A stretch of DNA of 64,000 nt from Corynebacterium callunae DSM 20147. GTDB taxonomy: Bacteria > Actinomycetota > Actinomycetes > Mycobacteriales > Mycobacteriaceae. The stretch covers positions 2,356,001-2,420,000 of the forward strand of contig NC_020506.1 in NCBI RefSeq assembly GCF_000344785.1, read 5' to 3'. A model generated the notes under the pieces. That model was not told where the DNA came from, ran no database searches, and was given only the letters and a program-made list of their open reading frames with translations. Positions 26,517 to 32,799 of this stretch are shown here, in pieces (the first letter of the stretch is position 1; each line of letters starts with the position of its first letter). Both the position numbers and the translations under genes were made by a program.

Positions 26517-26990
26517 TTAGTGGTCATCAGGCCTGCCTTTGTCTAGGTGCACGGCCGCTTTAGTGGCGTACATGAAACGGTCTAAAGCTGCTGCCGCTTC
26601 CGCTTGACCTGCTACCTCTTCGGGTGCCCCGGTGGACTCTGTGAGCTTTAAAAACTTGTCGGTCGATATGGCCGCAATCATGATTTGGTCACGCCGTTCA
26701 CCCGGTGTCGTGCAGTCTGTTTTTAGGACGGAATCAAGTTCTAAGCTGGCGATTTTCCTAAATTTGTCCGCTAGGTCTAACTTCGCGCTTTTAAGCTGTT
26801 CTGCGCGGGCGCTATTCGCTTTAGCAACATGATCGCCGCCCCAATCAATGTTGAGGGCTTTAGATATGTTGTCTATTTGGCGGGTCGATACCTGCAACCA
26901 GTTCGCGGTGGCGTTTCGCCCCATGCCGTAGCTTCGGCACCTAAGGACTTCTTGTTCTAGTTTTTGCTGGCGTGTCAGTTCGTCGGACAT
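26517..26990 (-). CDS. HTH protein resembling a phage terminase small subunit
   Basis: A 157-residue protein. The N-terminal part has a helix-turn-helix-like stretch (GMGRNATANWLQVSTRQIDN, recognition helix around QVSTRQIDNISKAL). A charged helix follows (KANSARAEQLKSAKLDLADK) and then an oligomerisation-like region. This arrangement is shared by small terminase-like DNA-binding proteins in actinophages and their satellites. No large terminase is encoded nearby, so packaging would depend on a helper phage if the reading is right. A plain DNA-binding regulator is the alternative. Confidence 0.55.
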   Translation of the reverse strand: MSDELTRQQKLEQEVLRCRSYGMGRNATANWLQVSTRQIDNISKALNIDWGGDHVAKANSARAEQLKSAKLDLADKFRKIASLELDSVLKTDCTTPGERRDQIMIAAISTDKFLKLTESTGAPEEVAGQAEAAAALDRFMYATKAAVHLDKGRPDDH

Positions 26991-27002
26991 AAATCACCGT
27001 CT

Positions 27003-27125
27003 TTATTTTCCGTACACAATCCAGTTTGCGACCTCAAGGAATGCTTTCAATTCGTCGAAAGAGTCCACGATTTTCAGACCCTCGGTGAGTTCATCTTTCA
27101 CTGCTTTGAATGACTCGGTACTCAT
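27003..27125 (-). CDS. 40-residue microprotein of the element
   Basis: Starts at the ATG at 27125, which overlaps the stop codon of the winged-helix gene (ATGA), so translation is coupled. Sequence begins MSTESFKAVKDELTEG and ends in ANWIVYGK: a short acidic, amphipathic helix. No known domain. The coupling and operon setting support that it is expressed; function is unknown. Confidence 0.5.
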   Translation of the reverse strand: MSTESFKAVKDELTEGLKIVDSFDELKAFLEVANWIVYGK

Positions 27126-27316
27126 GCGGACACCTCGATAGGGGCGTAGACACCATAGAAACTGCGCTCGATAAGTCCGTTTTTGGCTAGGTGCCATAGG
27201 GCGTTTTTGGTTCGTTGTGGGGTAGACCCGATTTTTTCGGCTACTTCCACGGGGGTCATTGGCTTATCCAAGGCGGCGAGCACTTGAGTACGAAAGATGC
27301 TTAGTCGTGTGGTCAT
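27122..27316 (-). CDS. Small winged-helix DNA-binding protein of the element (64 aa)
   Basis: From MTTRLSIFRTQVLAALDKP at 27316. The core MTPVEVAEKIGSTPQRTKNA with LWHLAKNGLIERSFYGVY is a compact winged helix like those of MarR/ArsR-type and plasmid partition or copy-control proteins. It is encoded directly beside the iteron cluster, so it may bind the origin or control the distal genes. The frame is open upstream to 27559, but that would run through the iterons and is rejected. Confidence 0.65.
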   Translation of the reverse strand: MTTRLSIFRTQVLAALDKPMTPVEVAEKIGSTPQRTKNALWHLAKNGLIERSFYGVYAPIEVSA

Positions 27317-27382
27317 GCGGGCTAGTGTGCCACCGGCCAAAGGTTGTTTAGGTTGGTGAAGTTTACAGGGGTGAAAGTGCCT

Positions 27383-27537
27383 AAGATCCCGTTTCCAAAA
27401 TGTTGCACCTATATCTCTGGGAAGTGGGATCTTGGGATCTTGAAATATGACGGGATCTTGAAACATGCTTTGATCTGGAAGATCCCAAGATCCCGTTTCT
27501 AAACAAATAGATATAACATCTAGGAAGTGGGATCTTG
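27383..27537. repeat. Iteron cluster, candidate replication origin of the element
   Basis: The 8-mer GGGATCTT occurs seven times in about 155 bases: four on the plus strand (from 27426, 27434, 27452, 27529) and three as AAGATCCC (from 27383, 27479, 27487). The copies form two larger imperfect repeats of about 50 bases (27385-27434 and 27489-27537), each starting AGATCCCGTTTC and ending GGAAGTGGGATCTTG, with AT-rich DNA between. The cluster overlaps the 3' end of the ATPase gene. Position and structure fit an origin bound by the element's own initiator. Confidence 0.7.
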
Positions 27538-28635
27538 ATTTGGGATAAACCACTCCCAACCATCCTCAGTCTTAAACGTTTCAATACCCCAATCTCTACG
27601 TTTATTTGAGATCGTTTTCCAGGACGGTTTTCTGTTTTCTCTGTTCCAGAACTCTTCAACCATTTTTGCCGGGGCGGTGCCGTTGTGCATACGCAAAAAT
27701 TCTTTAACGAGATCCTTAGCGTCCACCGTTTCAGGCTTGCCGGATTCCAGGGCTATCGCTGCTTTTTGTTCGATCAACTCAGTTGCGGTGTATTCCGATT
27801 GCCCCGCATACTCGAGATAGGGCACAGTATCCGTGAAACCGGTAGGGGTTGCAGCATTAAACCGGAACTGGTCTGCCTTTGTTCCAGTGGGGACTAGGTT
27901 GGACTTCTCAGCCCCTACAATCAGATACCCTGTTTCATCGTCCTGCTGGGCGTACAGTGTCATGCGTGCCGTTTGACGCAGTGCCGCTGTTGCCCCGTAT
28001 TTATCGCGGGCGTTTGGGGTAGACATACGGTTAGTGTGGGCAATGAGTAGAACACTCGTATTGCGTTTAATGGCAAGCTCACGCCACGGCCTTAACGCCA
28101 TCTTTGCCTGTTGAGTGTCCTTGATATTGAAGTGGCCGGGAACGGTATCGAGCCACGGATCCGCAATAATAAGTGCGGGCTTCACCGGCATTTCTTCAAT
28201 CTTTTGCTGAATGTCCCCCGTGAATGTTCCCGACCCGGTGCCGTCCTTATTGGTGGCAATTACCCATACGTAGTCTAGGTTTGCTCCGGCTACTTCCAGG
28301 CGGGGGCGATCCATATCCGACCAGCCGTTTTCGGCGAGGAATAGCAACACATGGCGGGGTTCACCTTGAGGAATACCGGCAAAAGGGGCACCTTTACCAG
28401 TAGTGAGAGCCACAACCAGCCATACCCAATACAGCGACTTTCCGATTCCCTCATCTCCAACCAGCACAGTCATGTTGCCACGTGGTAAACGATGGCGCGC
28501 CAGCCACTCAATTTGTTTTGCCGGGGCTAGGTCTTTCGCATTCCAGGGGCGAGGCATATTGGTCACTGTGACATTATCGTCCGGTACTGCGGACAGTCCT
28601 ACAGCTTCAAAGTGGTCATTAAGGTTTGCAGTCAT
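27520..28635 (-). CDS. RecA/AAA_25-type replicative helicase-like ATPase
   Basis: A 371-residue protein. Walker A is GDEGIGKS (residues 60-67) and Walker B LIIAD (155-159) followed by PWLDT; a third motif, SVLLIAHTNR, is typical of RepA/DnaB-like RecA-fold helicases (AAA_25). The C-terminal 80 residues resemble a winged helix (DLVKEFLRMHNGTAPAKMVE), a plausible DNA-binding part. The gene starts 3 bases after the DnaB-N-like gene and its 3' end enters the iteron cluster. It is the likely replication motor of the element; it lacks the DnaB N-terminal domain, which is supplied by the preceding gene. Confidence 0.78.
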   Translation of the reverse strand: MTANLNDHFEAVGLSAVPDDNVTVTNMPRPWNAKDLAPAKQIEWLARHRLPRGNMTVLVGDEGIGKSLYWVWLVVALTTGKGAPFAGIPQGEPRHVLLFLAENGWSDMDRPRLEVAGANLDYVWVIATNKDGTGSGTFTGDIQQKIEEMPVKPALIIADPWLDTVPGHFNIKDTQQAKMALRPWRELAIKRNTSVLLIAHTNRMSTPNARDKYGATAALRQTARMTLYAQQDDETGYLIVGAEKSNLVPTGTKADQFRFNAATPTGFTDTVPYLEYAGQSEYTATELIEQKAAIALESGKPETVDAKDLVKEFLRMHNGTAPAKMVEEFWNRENRKPSWKTISNKRRDWGIETFKTEDGWEWFIPNQDPTS

Positions 28636-28638
28636 TGG

Positions 28639-29172
28639 TTAGGCCGTCTTTCTATCGGAAATTCTGGTTACAGGCTGCTTGGGGGCGGGTGGTGGATACC
28701 CTCGAGACGTCCTTAACTGGTCGGTGAAGCGTCGAATGATGATGTCTAGTTCGTCCAAGCTGTGATCATTCGGGTTGATCTGTGCCCACTGTTGCCCCAC
28801 CTCAATAAATGTTGCTTTGAAGTGTTCGTTCTCGAGATCCCGTTTCAATGCCGGGAAGTGGTGGGCGGTGGTTACACTCATGGCGCTAATTATCTGCAAG
28901 AACATGCCACGAATGCCGGTGTCTGAGTCGGGAAAGTTGCCCTGTTCGGCAAGAATGCTTTTGACCACGACGGGACTTAGGGATACACCATCGTCTTCGT
29001 GTCGGCTGGCGTGCTCATAGATTGCTTTGACGATGGTGACCGCGTTGGGGGTGAGTGTATCTTCCCGGATGGAATCAATCGCGGCGATGGCTTTCGCAGG
29101 GGTCATGTGCAACAGGCTGGCAAGTAGGTGCTGCTCTGTGTCTAGACTCTGTGGTAACATTTGGGGCAACAT
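28639..29172 (-). CDS. DnaB N-terminal-domain-like replication protein
   Basis: From MLPQMLPQSLDTEQHLLASL (start 29172) it has 177 residues. The first 110 residues follow the pattern of the DnaB helicase N-terminal domain: SLDTEQHLLASLL, then AIYEHASRHEDDGVSLSPVV and a helix where DnaB has its hairpin. The C-terminal tail is proline-rich. No ATPase motif is present. The gene is directly followed by the ATPase, so the two look like DnaB split into two chains. AGAAAGAG precedes the ATG by about 10 bases and is flanked by a strong leader hairpin (29190-29222). An ATG at 29160 is also possible. Confidence 0.65.
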   Translation of the reverse strand: MLPQMLPQSLDTEQHLLASLLHMTPAKAIAAIDSIREDTLTPNAVTIVKAIYEHASRHEDDGVSLSPVVVKSILAEQGNFPDSDTGIRGMFLQIISAMSVTTAHHFPALKRDLENEHFKATFIEVGQQWAQINPNDHSLDELDIIIRRFTDQLRTSRGYPPPAPKQPVTRISDRKTA

Positions 29173-29189
29173 TTGATTTGGCTCTTTCT

Positions 29190-29222
29190 CCCCCGTGGTT
29201 ACTTGGTCGTTTCCCACGGGGG
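29190..29222 (-). promoter_or_regulatory. Leader hairpin in front of the DnaB-N-like gene
   Basis: Perfect 9-bp stem CCCCCGTGG / CCACGGGGG with a 15-base loop; it ends next to the ribosome binding site of the gene starting at 29172. It could limit translation of the replication genes. Confidence 0.55.
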
Positions 29223-29305
29223 ATAGTCTTTTTGTGCTTGTCTCTACGGTAGATTGGTTTTTCAGGCGACTAGAAACGCCCACTTTTGTTGCGCATAAAT
29301 TGCAG

Positions 29306-29344
29306 CGCCACCACAACAAAAGCTCTTGAAGTGGTGGCGTTTTT
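29306..29344 (+). terminator. Rightward terminator opposite the replication gene leader
   Basis: Stem CGCCACCAC / GTGGTGGCG (29306-29314, 29331-29339), then TTTTT on the plus strand. All genes here run leftward, so it would end a counter-transcript. Confidence 0.6.
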
Positions 29345-29612
29345 CATCTTTCTACCCCGCGCTATCTACCCGCATATCCAGGCCGTCGAACTCGGTCAAC
29401 TCATAATCAATGGGGTCATTTTCGCATACGGTCAACCACCCCAACAGGGTAAGTATGTAGGGGACAGACTTTAACGGTGTATGATTCATTGAAGTAATCC
29501 ATTCTGTTGGTTGCTTGTGCTAGCTGTTCTTAATCTCGGTGGTCGCTTGGGGCGACTACCGAGATTTTTCTTTGTCGAGAACCTAGGGCTTCCCTCGCAC
29601 TACTGAACATCG
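29345..29612. other. Gene-free control segment between two halves of the leftward operon
   Basis: No convincing gene. It holds two direct copies of CGGTCAAC (29393-29400 and 29429-29436), which on the minus strand give TTGACC -35-like boxes; one has TATGCG 17 bases further on. The promoter for the replication genes probably lies here. On the plus strand, TATGAT (29480-29485) is a possible -10 box in front of a terminator hairpin. Confidence 0.45.
29492..29570 (+). ncRNA. Possible small rightward RNA ending at a strong terminator
   Basis: A hairpin with 15-bp arms (29532-29546 and 29552-29566, one G-T pair) is followed by TTTTT on the plus strand, where no gene is encoded. A TATGAT box at 29480-29485 could start a transcript of about 80 bases. 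It would be an antisense or regulatory RNA of the element; there is no direct proof of transcription. Confidence 0.3.
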
Positions 29613-30200
29613 CTAATCCTCTGTGCGAAATGCGGGGTGCCTACGGAAACCATCGGGGTAAAGCGTGGTGACGTAGTCATGTATGACCAGCGCGGTTGTT
29701 CCGTCATCTTGTGGTTCAGTTCCCGGCTTTTGGTAGTGCTCACGCACTGGAGTGCCGTTGCTGTATTTGGCTCTACCTGCAAGTCCGTGAACTCCCACCT
29801 CTAGGCGGATTAGATTCTGCGCTGTGTGAATCATGGCAATACCGTTTTGAAGATGTTCGGGCAGTTCGTCGGTGTTTAAGGCCGTTTCTGTTGACACTCC
29901 GTGGATCTCTTCATCTGCGGCTTCAAGTAGCCCCACAACTTCATGGTTGAGGAAAACTAGGGAATCTTGTGGGGTGTGGGTTGCTTCGTCTCGTTCGTAG
30001 TGGTTGAAATCAAGGGCGGTGAATGCTTTTAGGGTGGCGGGAACCAGATCATCGGCCATTGCCATGTATGCGAGTCGATCATCTCCGATAAACTCTTTCA
30101 GCGCTTTACCGATAGCGGACTGTAGATAGTCGCTTAGGGTGCCGTCGTGCCTTTCTGTAGTAGTAAACTCTGTTGCCGCGTTTGGTGGGTAGATAGACAT
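29613..30200 (-). CDS. Unknown protein of the mobile element (195 aa)
   Basis: A soluble, acidic protein. Segments such as SAIGKALKEFIGDDRLAYMA and QNGIAMIHTAQNLIRLEVGV suggest helices; the C-terminal third is rich in charged and aromatic residues (GFRRHPAFRTED at the end). No known motif. A GAGAAAGAAG sequence lies in front of the ATG. It is in the early leftward operon behind the excisionase-like gene. Confidence 0.65.
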   Translation of the reverse strand: MSIYPPNAATEFTTTERHDGTLSDYLQSAIGKALKEFIGDDRLAYMAMADDLVPATLKAFTALDFNHYERDEATHTPQDSLVFLNHEVVGLLEAADEEIHGVSTETALNTDELPEHLQNGIAMIHTAQNLIRLEVGVHGLAGRAKYSNGTPVREHYQKPGTEPQDDGTTALVIHDYVTTLYPDGFRRHPAFRTED

Positions 30201-30237
30201 TTGAAGTGCTTCTTTCTCTTAGATGTTGGATAGGCCG

Positions 30238-30576
30238 TTAAGCGGCGTTGAGTTCTTGTAGGTCGATGGTGACGCGTGCAGGCTTCTCGAGATCCACGGT
30301 TACGGCGGCTCCGCCTGCAATGACACGAAGTTGCGGGCGTCGCGGTGGGGTGACCACACTGCGCGGTATTTCGCGGGTGTTGGTGATCTCGAGCAAGTCA
30401 CCACGACGGTTAGCAAAGGCGACTAGCCACGTCTTATTGCCGTCCTGGTCGATGTGCTGGTTCCCCCATGCAGCCCAGTCGCGTTGTACGTGCTCTATGT
30501 CTTGGTCTGTGAGATTGTCGCCGGGTACAAGGTCAGCGCCTTGTCGGATAAGTAGTAGATCGAAATCATTGAACAT
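30238..30576 (-). CDS. Unknown small protein of the mobile element (112 aa)
   Basis: Started at the ATG at 30576 (MFNDFDLLLIRQGADLVPGD); the frame is open to 30618, which would overlap the excisionase gene. The C-terminal half is basic and beta-rich (VVTPPRRPQLRVIAGGAAVT), as in small nucleic-acid-binding phage proteins. Function unknown. Confidence 0.6.
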   Translation of the reverse strand: MFNDFDLLLIRQGADLVPGDNLTDQDIEHVQRDWAAWGNQHIDQDGNKTWLVAFANRRGDLLEITNTREIPRSVVTPPRRPQLRVIAGGAAVTVDLEKPARVTIDLQELNAA

Positions 30577-30595
30577 GGTGGTTTTCTCTTTCTCT

Positions 30596-30784
30596 TTACG
30601 CTGCGTTGATTTGGTCATTGATCCATTGGTTTACGTCTGACTTGAGGTAGTAGACGCGCCCCATGATTCGCACGAACTTCGGGCCTTTCCCCCTGCTTCG
30701 CCATGTGGCAATGGTGTTGATACTGAATCCGGTGGACTCTGCGAGCTCTGCCGGGGTTACTGCATCTTGCTTCATGTCGAACAT
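30596..30784 (-). CDS. AlpA/excisionase-type DNA-binding protein
   Basis: A 62-residue HTH_17 (MerR-like, Xis/AlpA) protein: TPAELAESTGFSINTIATWR followed by RGKGPKFVRIMGRVYYLKSD, the usual wing, and a C-terminal helix. Such proteins act as recombination directionality factors or activate integrase genes. AGAGAGG lies 7 bases before the ATG at 30784. It is the first gene leftward of the divergent control region. Confidence 0.82.
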   Translation of the reverse strand: MFDMKQDAVTPAELAESTGFSINTIATWRSRGKGPKFVRIMGRVYYLKSDVNQWINDQINAA

Positions 30785-30828
30785 TTGAAGACCTCTCTTT
30801 CTGGTTCAAACCTGCACTCTTGTCGTTG

Positions 30829-30889
30829 TTATGACTAAGCTATGCCAAGTGGCACTGTCTTGTCAACCCTATGACAACTTTGTATGCTT
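30829..30889. promoter_or_regulatory. Divergent promoter/operator switch of the element
   Basis: Rightward promoter: TTGTCA (30861-30866), 17 bases, TATGCT (30884-30889), reading into the regulator and integrase. Leftward promoter: TTGACA (30862-30867 on the minus strand), 18 bases, TAGCTT (30838-30843), reading into the excisionase. The two -35 boxes overlap almost fully and sit in a palindrome, TTGTCA-N6-TGACAA (30861-30878). A copy of the integrase-type repeat (30829-30847) covers the leftward -10 box. Only one direction can be used at a time, as in a lysogeny switch. Confidence 0.7.
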
Positions 30890-30926
30890 ATTGCAAAACT
30901 GAACAGGGTAAAGACACAATGGGTAA

Positions 30927-31481
30927 ATGCTCGAGTGGGAAATCTTGGAAGTCGGCCTTGAGGATGAGGAACATCATCCGCTTTATGTCGTGACCCTTGG
31001 ATATGGGGAAAGTCAGACACGGGAAAAAGTGCAAGAGATTCTTAGGAAAAAACTTGATGTATCGCTTCCAAAAACACCCGCATATGCGGAAATGAAGCTC
31101 TTTTTAGACCCGGTTGCAGGACATGCGAGTGTGGTGGAAATAACCGTTAGCGGTGAGGAAATTACAACCTCACTGCTTCGAACACTTCCACTATCAAAGG
31201 TGGTTTCAGAAGCAATTGAGTTCATTCAAGAACAGAAAAAAGAGCAATTTGCACTACCGGGATTCCAAGAAATTGAAGTAACAGCAGACGACCGGAAACA
31301 GTGGCCACGTGGTGACAAGAAACGTGTATCAGTGCTGGTTGCAGATATTTTTAATCACGCAAAAGCCTTACGCATTCCTCCGATTCCTGAGATTGCAAAA
31401 CGGTTTGAAGTCAGTAATCGAACAGCGTCAAGGATGGTTGCTTACTCCCGCGAAATAGGAGATTTGCCCACTGTGTCTTAA
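30927..31481 (+). CDS. Putative master regulator of the element (C-terminal HTH)
   Basis: A 184-residue protein of no family I recognise. The C-terminal 50 residues hold a helix-turn-helix (IPEIAKRFEVSNRTASRMVA), with a basic linker before it (DDRKQWPRGDKKRVSV). The N-terminal 115 residues are mixed alpha/beta and may bind an inducer or partner. It is divergent from the excisionase and co-directional with int, 35 bases upstream of it: the position of the Stl-type repressor in phage-inducible islands. Repressor function is inferred from position. No strong ribosome binding site precedes the ATG. Confidence 0.65.
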   Translation: MLEWEILEVGLEDEEHHPLYVVTLGYGESQTREKVQEILRKKLDVSLPKTPAYAEMKLFLDPVAGHASVVEITVSGEEITTSLLRTLPLSKVVSEAIEFIQEQKKEQFALPGFQEIEVTADDRKQWPRGDKKRVSVLVADIFNHAKALRIPPIPEIAKRFEVSNRTASRMVAYSREIGDLPTVS

Positions 31482-31516
31482 CCCTCCAAAAGGATTAAGA
31501 AAGGCACAGAAAGACG

Positions 31517-32692
31517 ATGGCAAGGAAGAAACTACCGATAGGTGAATTAGGGAACATTAGATTCACCCAATTGGAACACCGGAAATGGCGAGCACGCGGC
31601 CAAGTCCGCACCTACTCCGGTAAGCGCGTCCAGGTACAGGGCACAGGACGCACCCAGTCGCTCGCTGAGGAATCTTTGCGGGTCAATGCGAACATTAGGG
31701 TGTATGAGAACGACGGTGCCCCTATGGACTCCAACAGCACCCTAAATCAACTGCTTGAAGAAACGCTTGAAGCTATGCGCAATGGCACTGTAGGCAACAG
31801 GCTACGGATCCAGTCGGTGAACACGTATGAACGACAGTTGTCACTATTCGATGGCAAGCGCGGCGACCAGGCTATCGGGAACCTACATCTTTACGAATGC
31901 ACTAAAACAGTGCTCACCCATTGGCTGATGAAGCTATCAGAACGCACCCCCGGCAATGCAAGACTTGCTAAGGTGCTTCTTTCTCGAGCTTATGACGTGA
32001 CTGTCATGAACGGCCTGGAGATCTGGCCTAGTAACCCAACTCATGGTGTGAAGCTGAAAGGCAACGACAGTGACGATGGTGAACCAGTAGCGCTCTCCCT
32101 TGGTGAAGTGGGCGAGATCTGGAAGAACGTCCAGGCGTGGCAAACGCCCTACAAACGCACAGACCTAGTGGGCATTGTGGGGGCGTGTCTGGCTACTGGT
32201 TTCCGCATTAACGAAGTGCTTGCCATTCGTTGGGAAGATGTGGATCTAAGCGCTTCTCCGGCGACGATAGCGAACACCGGGACGATCGTTAGGCAAGACG
32301 GGAAACTCATTAGACAGTCTAAGACGAAGACGAAGAACGGTTACCGCATTGTGAAGCTTCCCGAATGGTTTAAAGAAATGTTGATCCTGCGTGTTCAGAT
32401 GGCAGAAAGCACGCTCGTATTTCCCAACGACCGGGGCGGGTTCATGGATGCGGTGAATATCCGTACCCGGTTCAGGCAAGCCAGGGGCGAGGTTTTTAGC
32501 CACGTCCAATTGAAGTCATTCCGTTCATCTGTTGCTACTGCGATTGCGAACACCTCGAGCCTGGAGGACGCGCAGAAACAGTTAGGACATGGATCTAGTG
32601 CGATTACTCAACGCTATTACGTCCCTCGAGCGGTGGACGCTGGCGACAATACGGCCATCTTGGAATTGTTCGCACCGGATTCAATGTTATGA
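31517..32692 (+). CDS. int: Tyrosine-type site-specific integrase
   Basis: 391 residues. An N-terminal arm-binding domain (about 1-65) is followed by a core-binding SAM-like domain (about 70-175) and the catalytic domain. Catalytic residues visible: Arg230 in ATGFRINEVLA, Lys near 269-271, Arg336 in LKSFRSS (the usual His three residues before it is a Lys here), His358 in LGHGSS and Tyr367/368 in QRYY. It integrates the element into the adjacent tRNA-Thr. The stop codon lies inside one of the direct repeats, 71 bases from attR. Confidence 0.93.
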   Translation: MARKKLPIGELGNIRFTQLEHRKWRARGQVRTYSGKRVQVQGTGRTQSLAEESLRVNANIRVYENDGAPMDSNSTLNQLLEETLEAMRNGTVGNRLRIQSVNTYERQLSLFDGKRGDQAIGNLHLYECTKTVLTHWLMKLSERTPGNARLAKVLLSRAYDVTVMNGLEIWPSNPTHGVKLKGNDSDDGEPVALSLGEVGEIWKNVQAWQTPYKRTDLVGIVGACLATGFRINEVLAIRWEDVDLSASPATIANTGTIVRQDGKLIRQSKTKTKNGYRIVKLPEWFKEMLILRVQMAESTLVFPNDRGGFMDAVNIRTRFRQARGEVFSHVQLKSFRSSVATAIANTSSLEDAQKQLGHGSSAITQRYYVPRAVDAGDNTAILELFAPDSML

Positions 32693-32707
32693 CTAAGTTA
32701 TGACTTG
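32686..32707 (+). repeat. Direct repeat near attR, candidate integrase arm site
   Basis: GTTATGACTAAGTTATGAC plus TTG, 21 of 22 bases identical to 25216-25237; same orientation. It includes the integrase stop codon. Confidence 0.6.
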
Positions 32708-32724
32708 CCCTACTTGTAAACTTT

Positions 32725-32760
32725 TACCCCTTTACCAAACATGCAGGTAAAGGGGTATTT
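32725..32760 (+). terminator. Terminator of the integrase gene
   Basis: Perfect 12-bp stem TACCCCTTTACC / GGTAAAGGGGTA (32725-32736, 32746-32757), then TTTATT. It sits between int and attR and may also serve the tRNA on the other strand. Confidence 0.75.
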
Positions 32761-32762
32761 AT

Positions 32763-32799
32763 TGAGCTGGAGATGGGACTTGAACCCACAACCTACGCA
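32763..32799. repeat. attR: 37-bp repeat inside the intact tRNA-Thr
   Basis: Direct repeat of 25051-25087. It covers the 3' half of the tRNA, so the element restores a full tRNA gene on integration. Confidence 0.93.

Larger units (their letters stand above)
25051..32799. mobile_element. Integrated PICI-like element (putative phage satellite), about 7.75 kb
   Basis: Bounded by a 37-bp direct repeat that is the 3' part of tRNA-Thr. Contents from right to left: tyrosine integrase and regulator (rightward), a divergent control region, then leftward an AlpA-type excisionase, two unknown genes, a DnaB-N-like protein, a RecA/AAA helicase-like ATPase, an iteron cluster, a winged-helix protein, a 40-residue microprotein, a terminase-small-subunit-like protein and two unknown genes. 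No structural, lysis, conjugation or relaxase gene is present. The order int, regulator, excisionase, replication, origin, packaging-like genes is that of phage-inducible chromosomal islands. An integrative plasmid or a decayed prophage are alternatives. Confidence 0.8.

Noticed and set aside
27383..27537. Repeats that could be read as a short CRISPR array
   Set aside because: The shared units are only 8-16 bases, occur in both orientations at uneven spacing, and no cas gene is present; an iteron-type origin fits better.
27122..27559. Long version (145 codons) of the winged-helix gene
   Set aside because: The extra N-terminus would be translated through the iteron repeats (DPVIFQDPKIP-like repeats arise from them), and the ATG at 27316 gives a complete winged helix.
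29286..29474. 62-codon plus-strand open frame in the element
   Set aside because: It runs through the terminator hairpin at 29306-29344, has no ribosome binding site and no recognisable sequence.
25051..32799. Complete prophage
   Set aside because: No capsid, portal, large terminase, tail, holin or endolysin gene was found in any frame, and 7.75 kb is too short.
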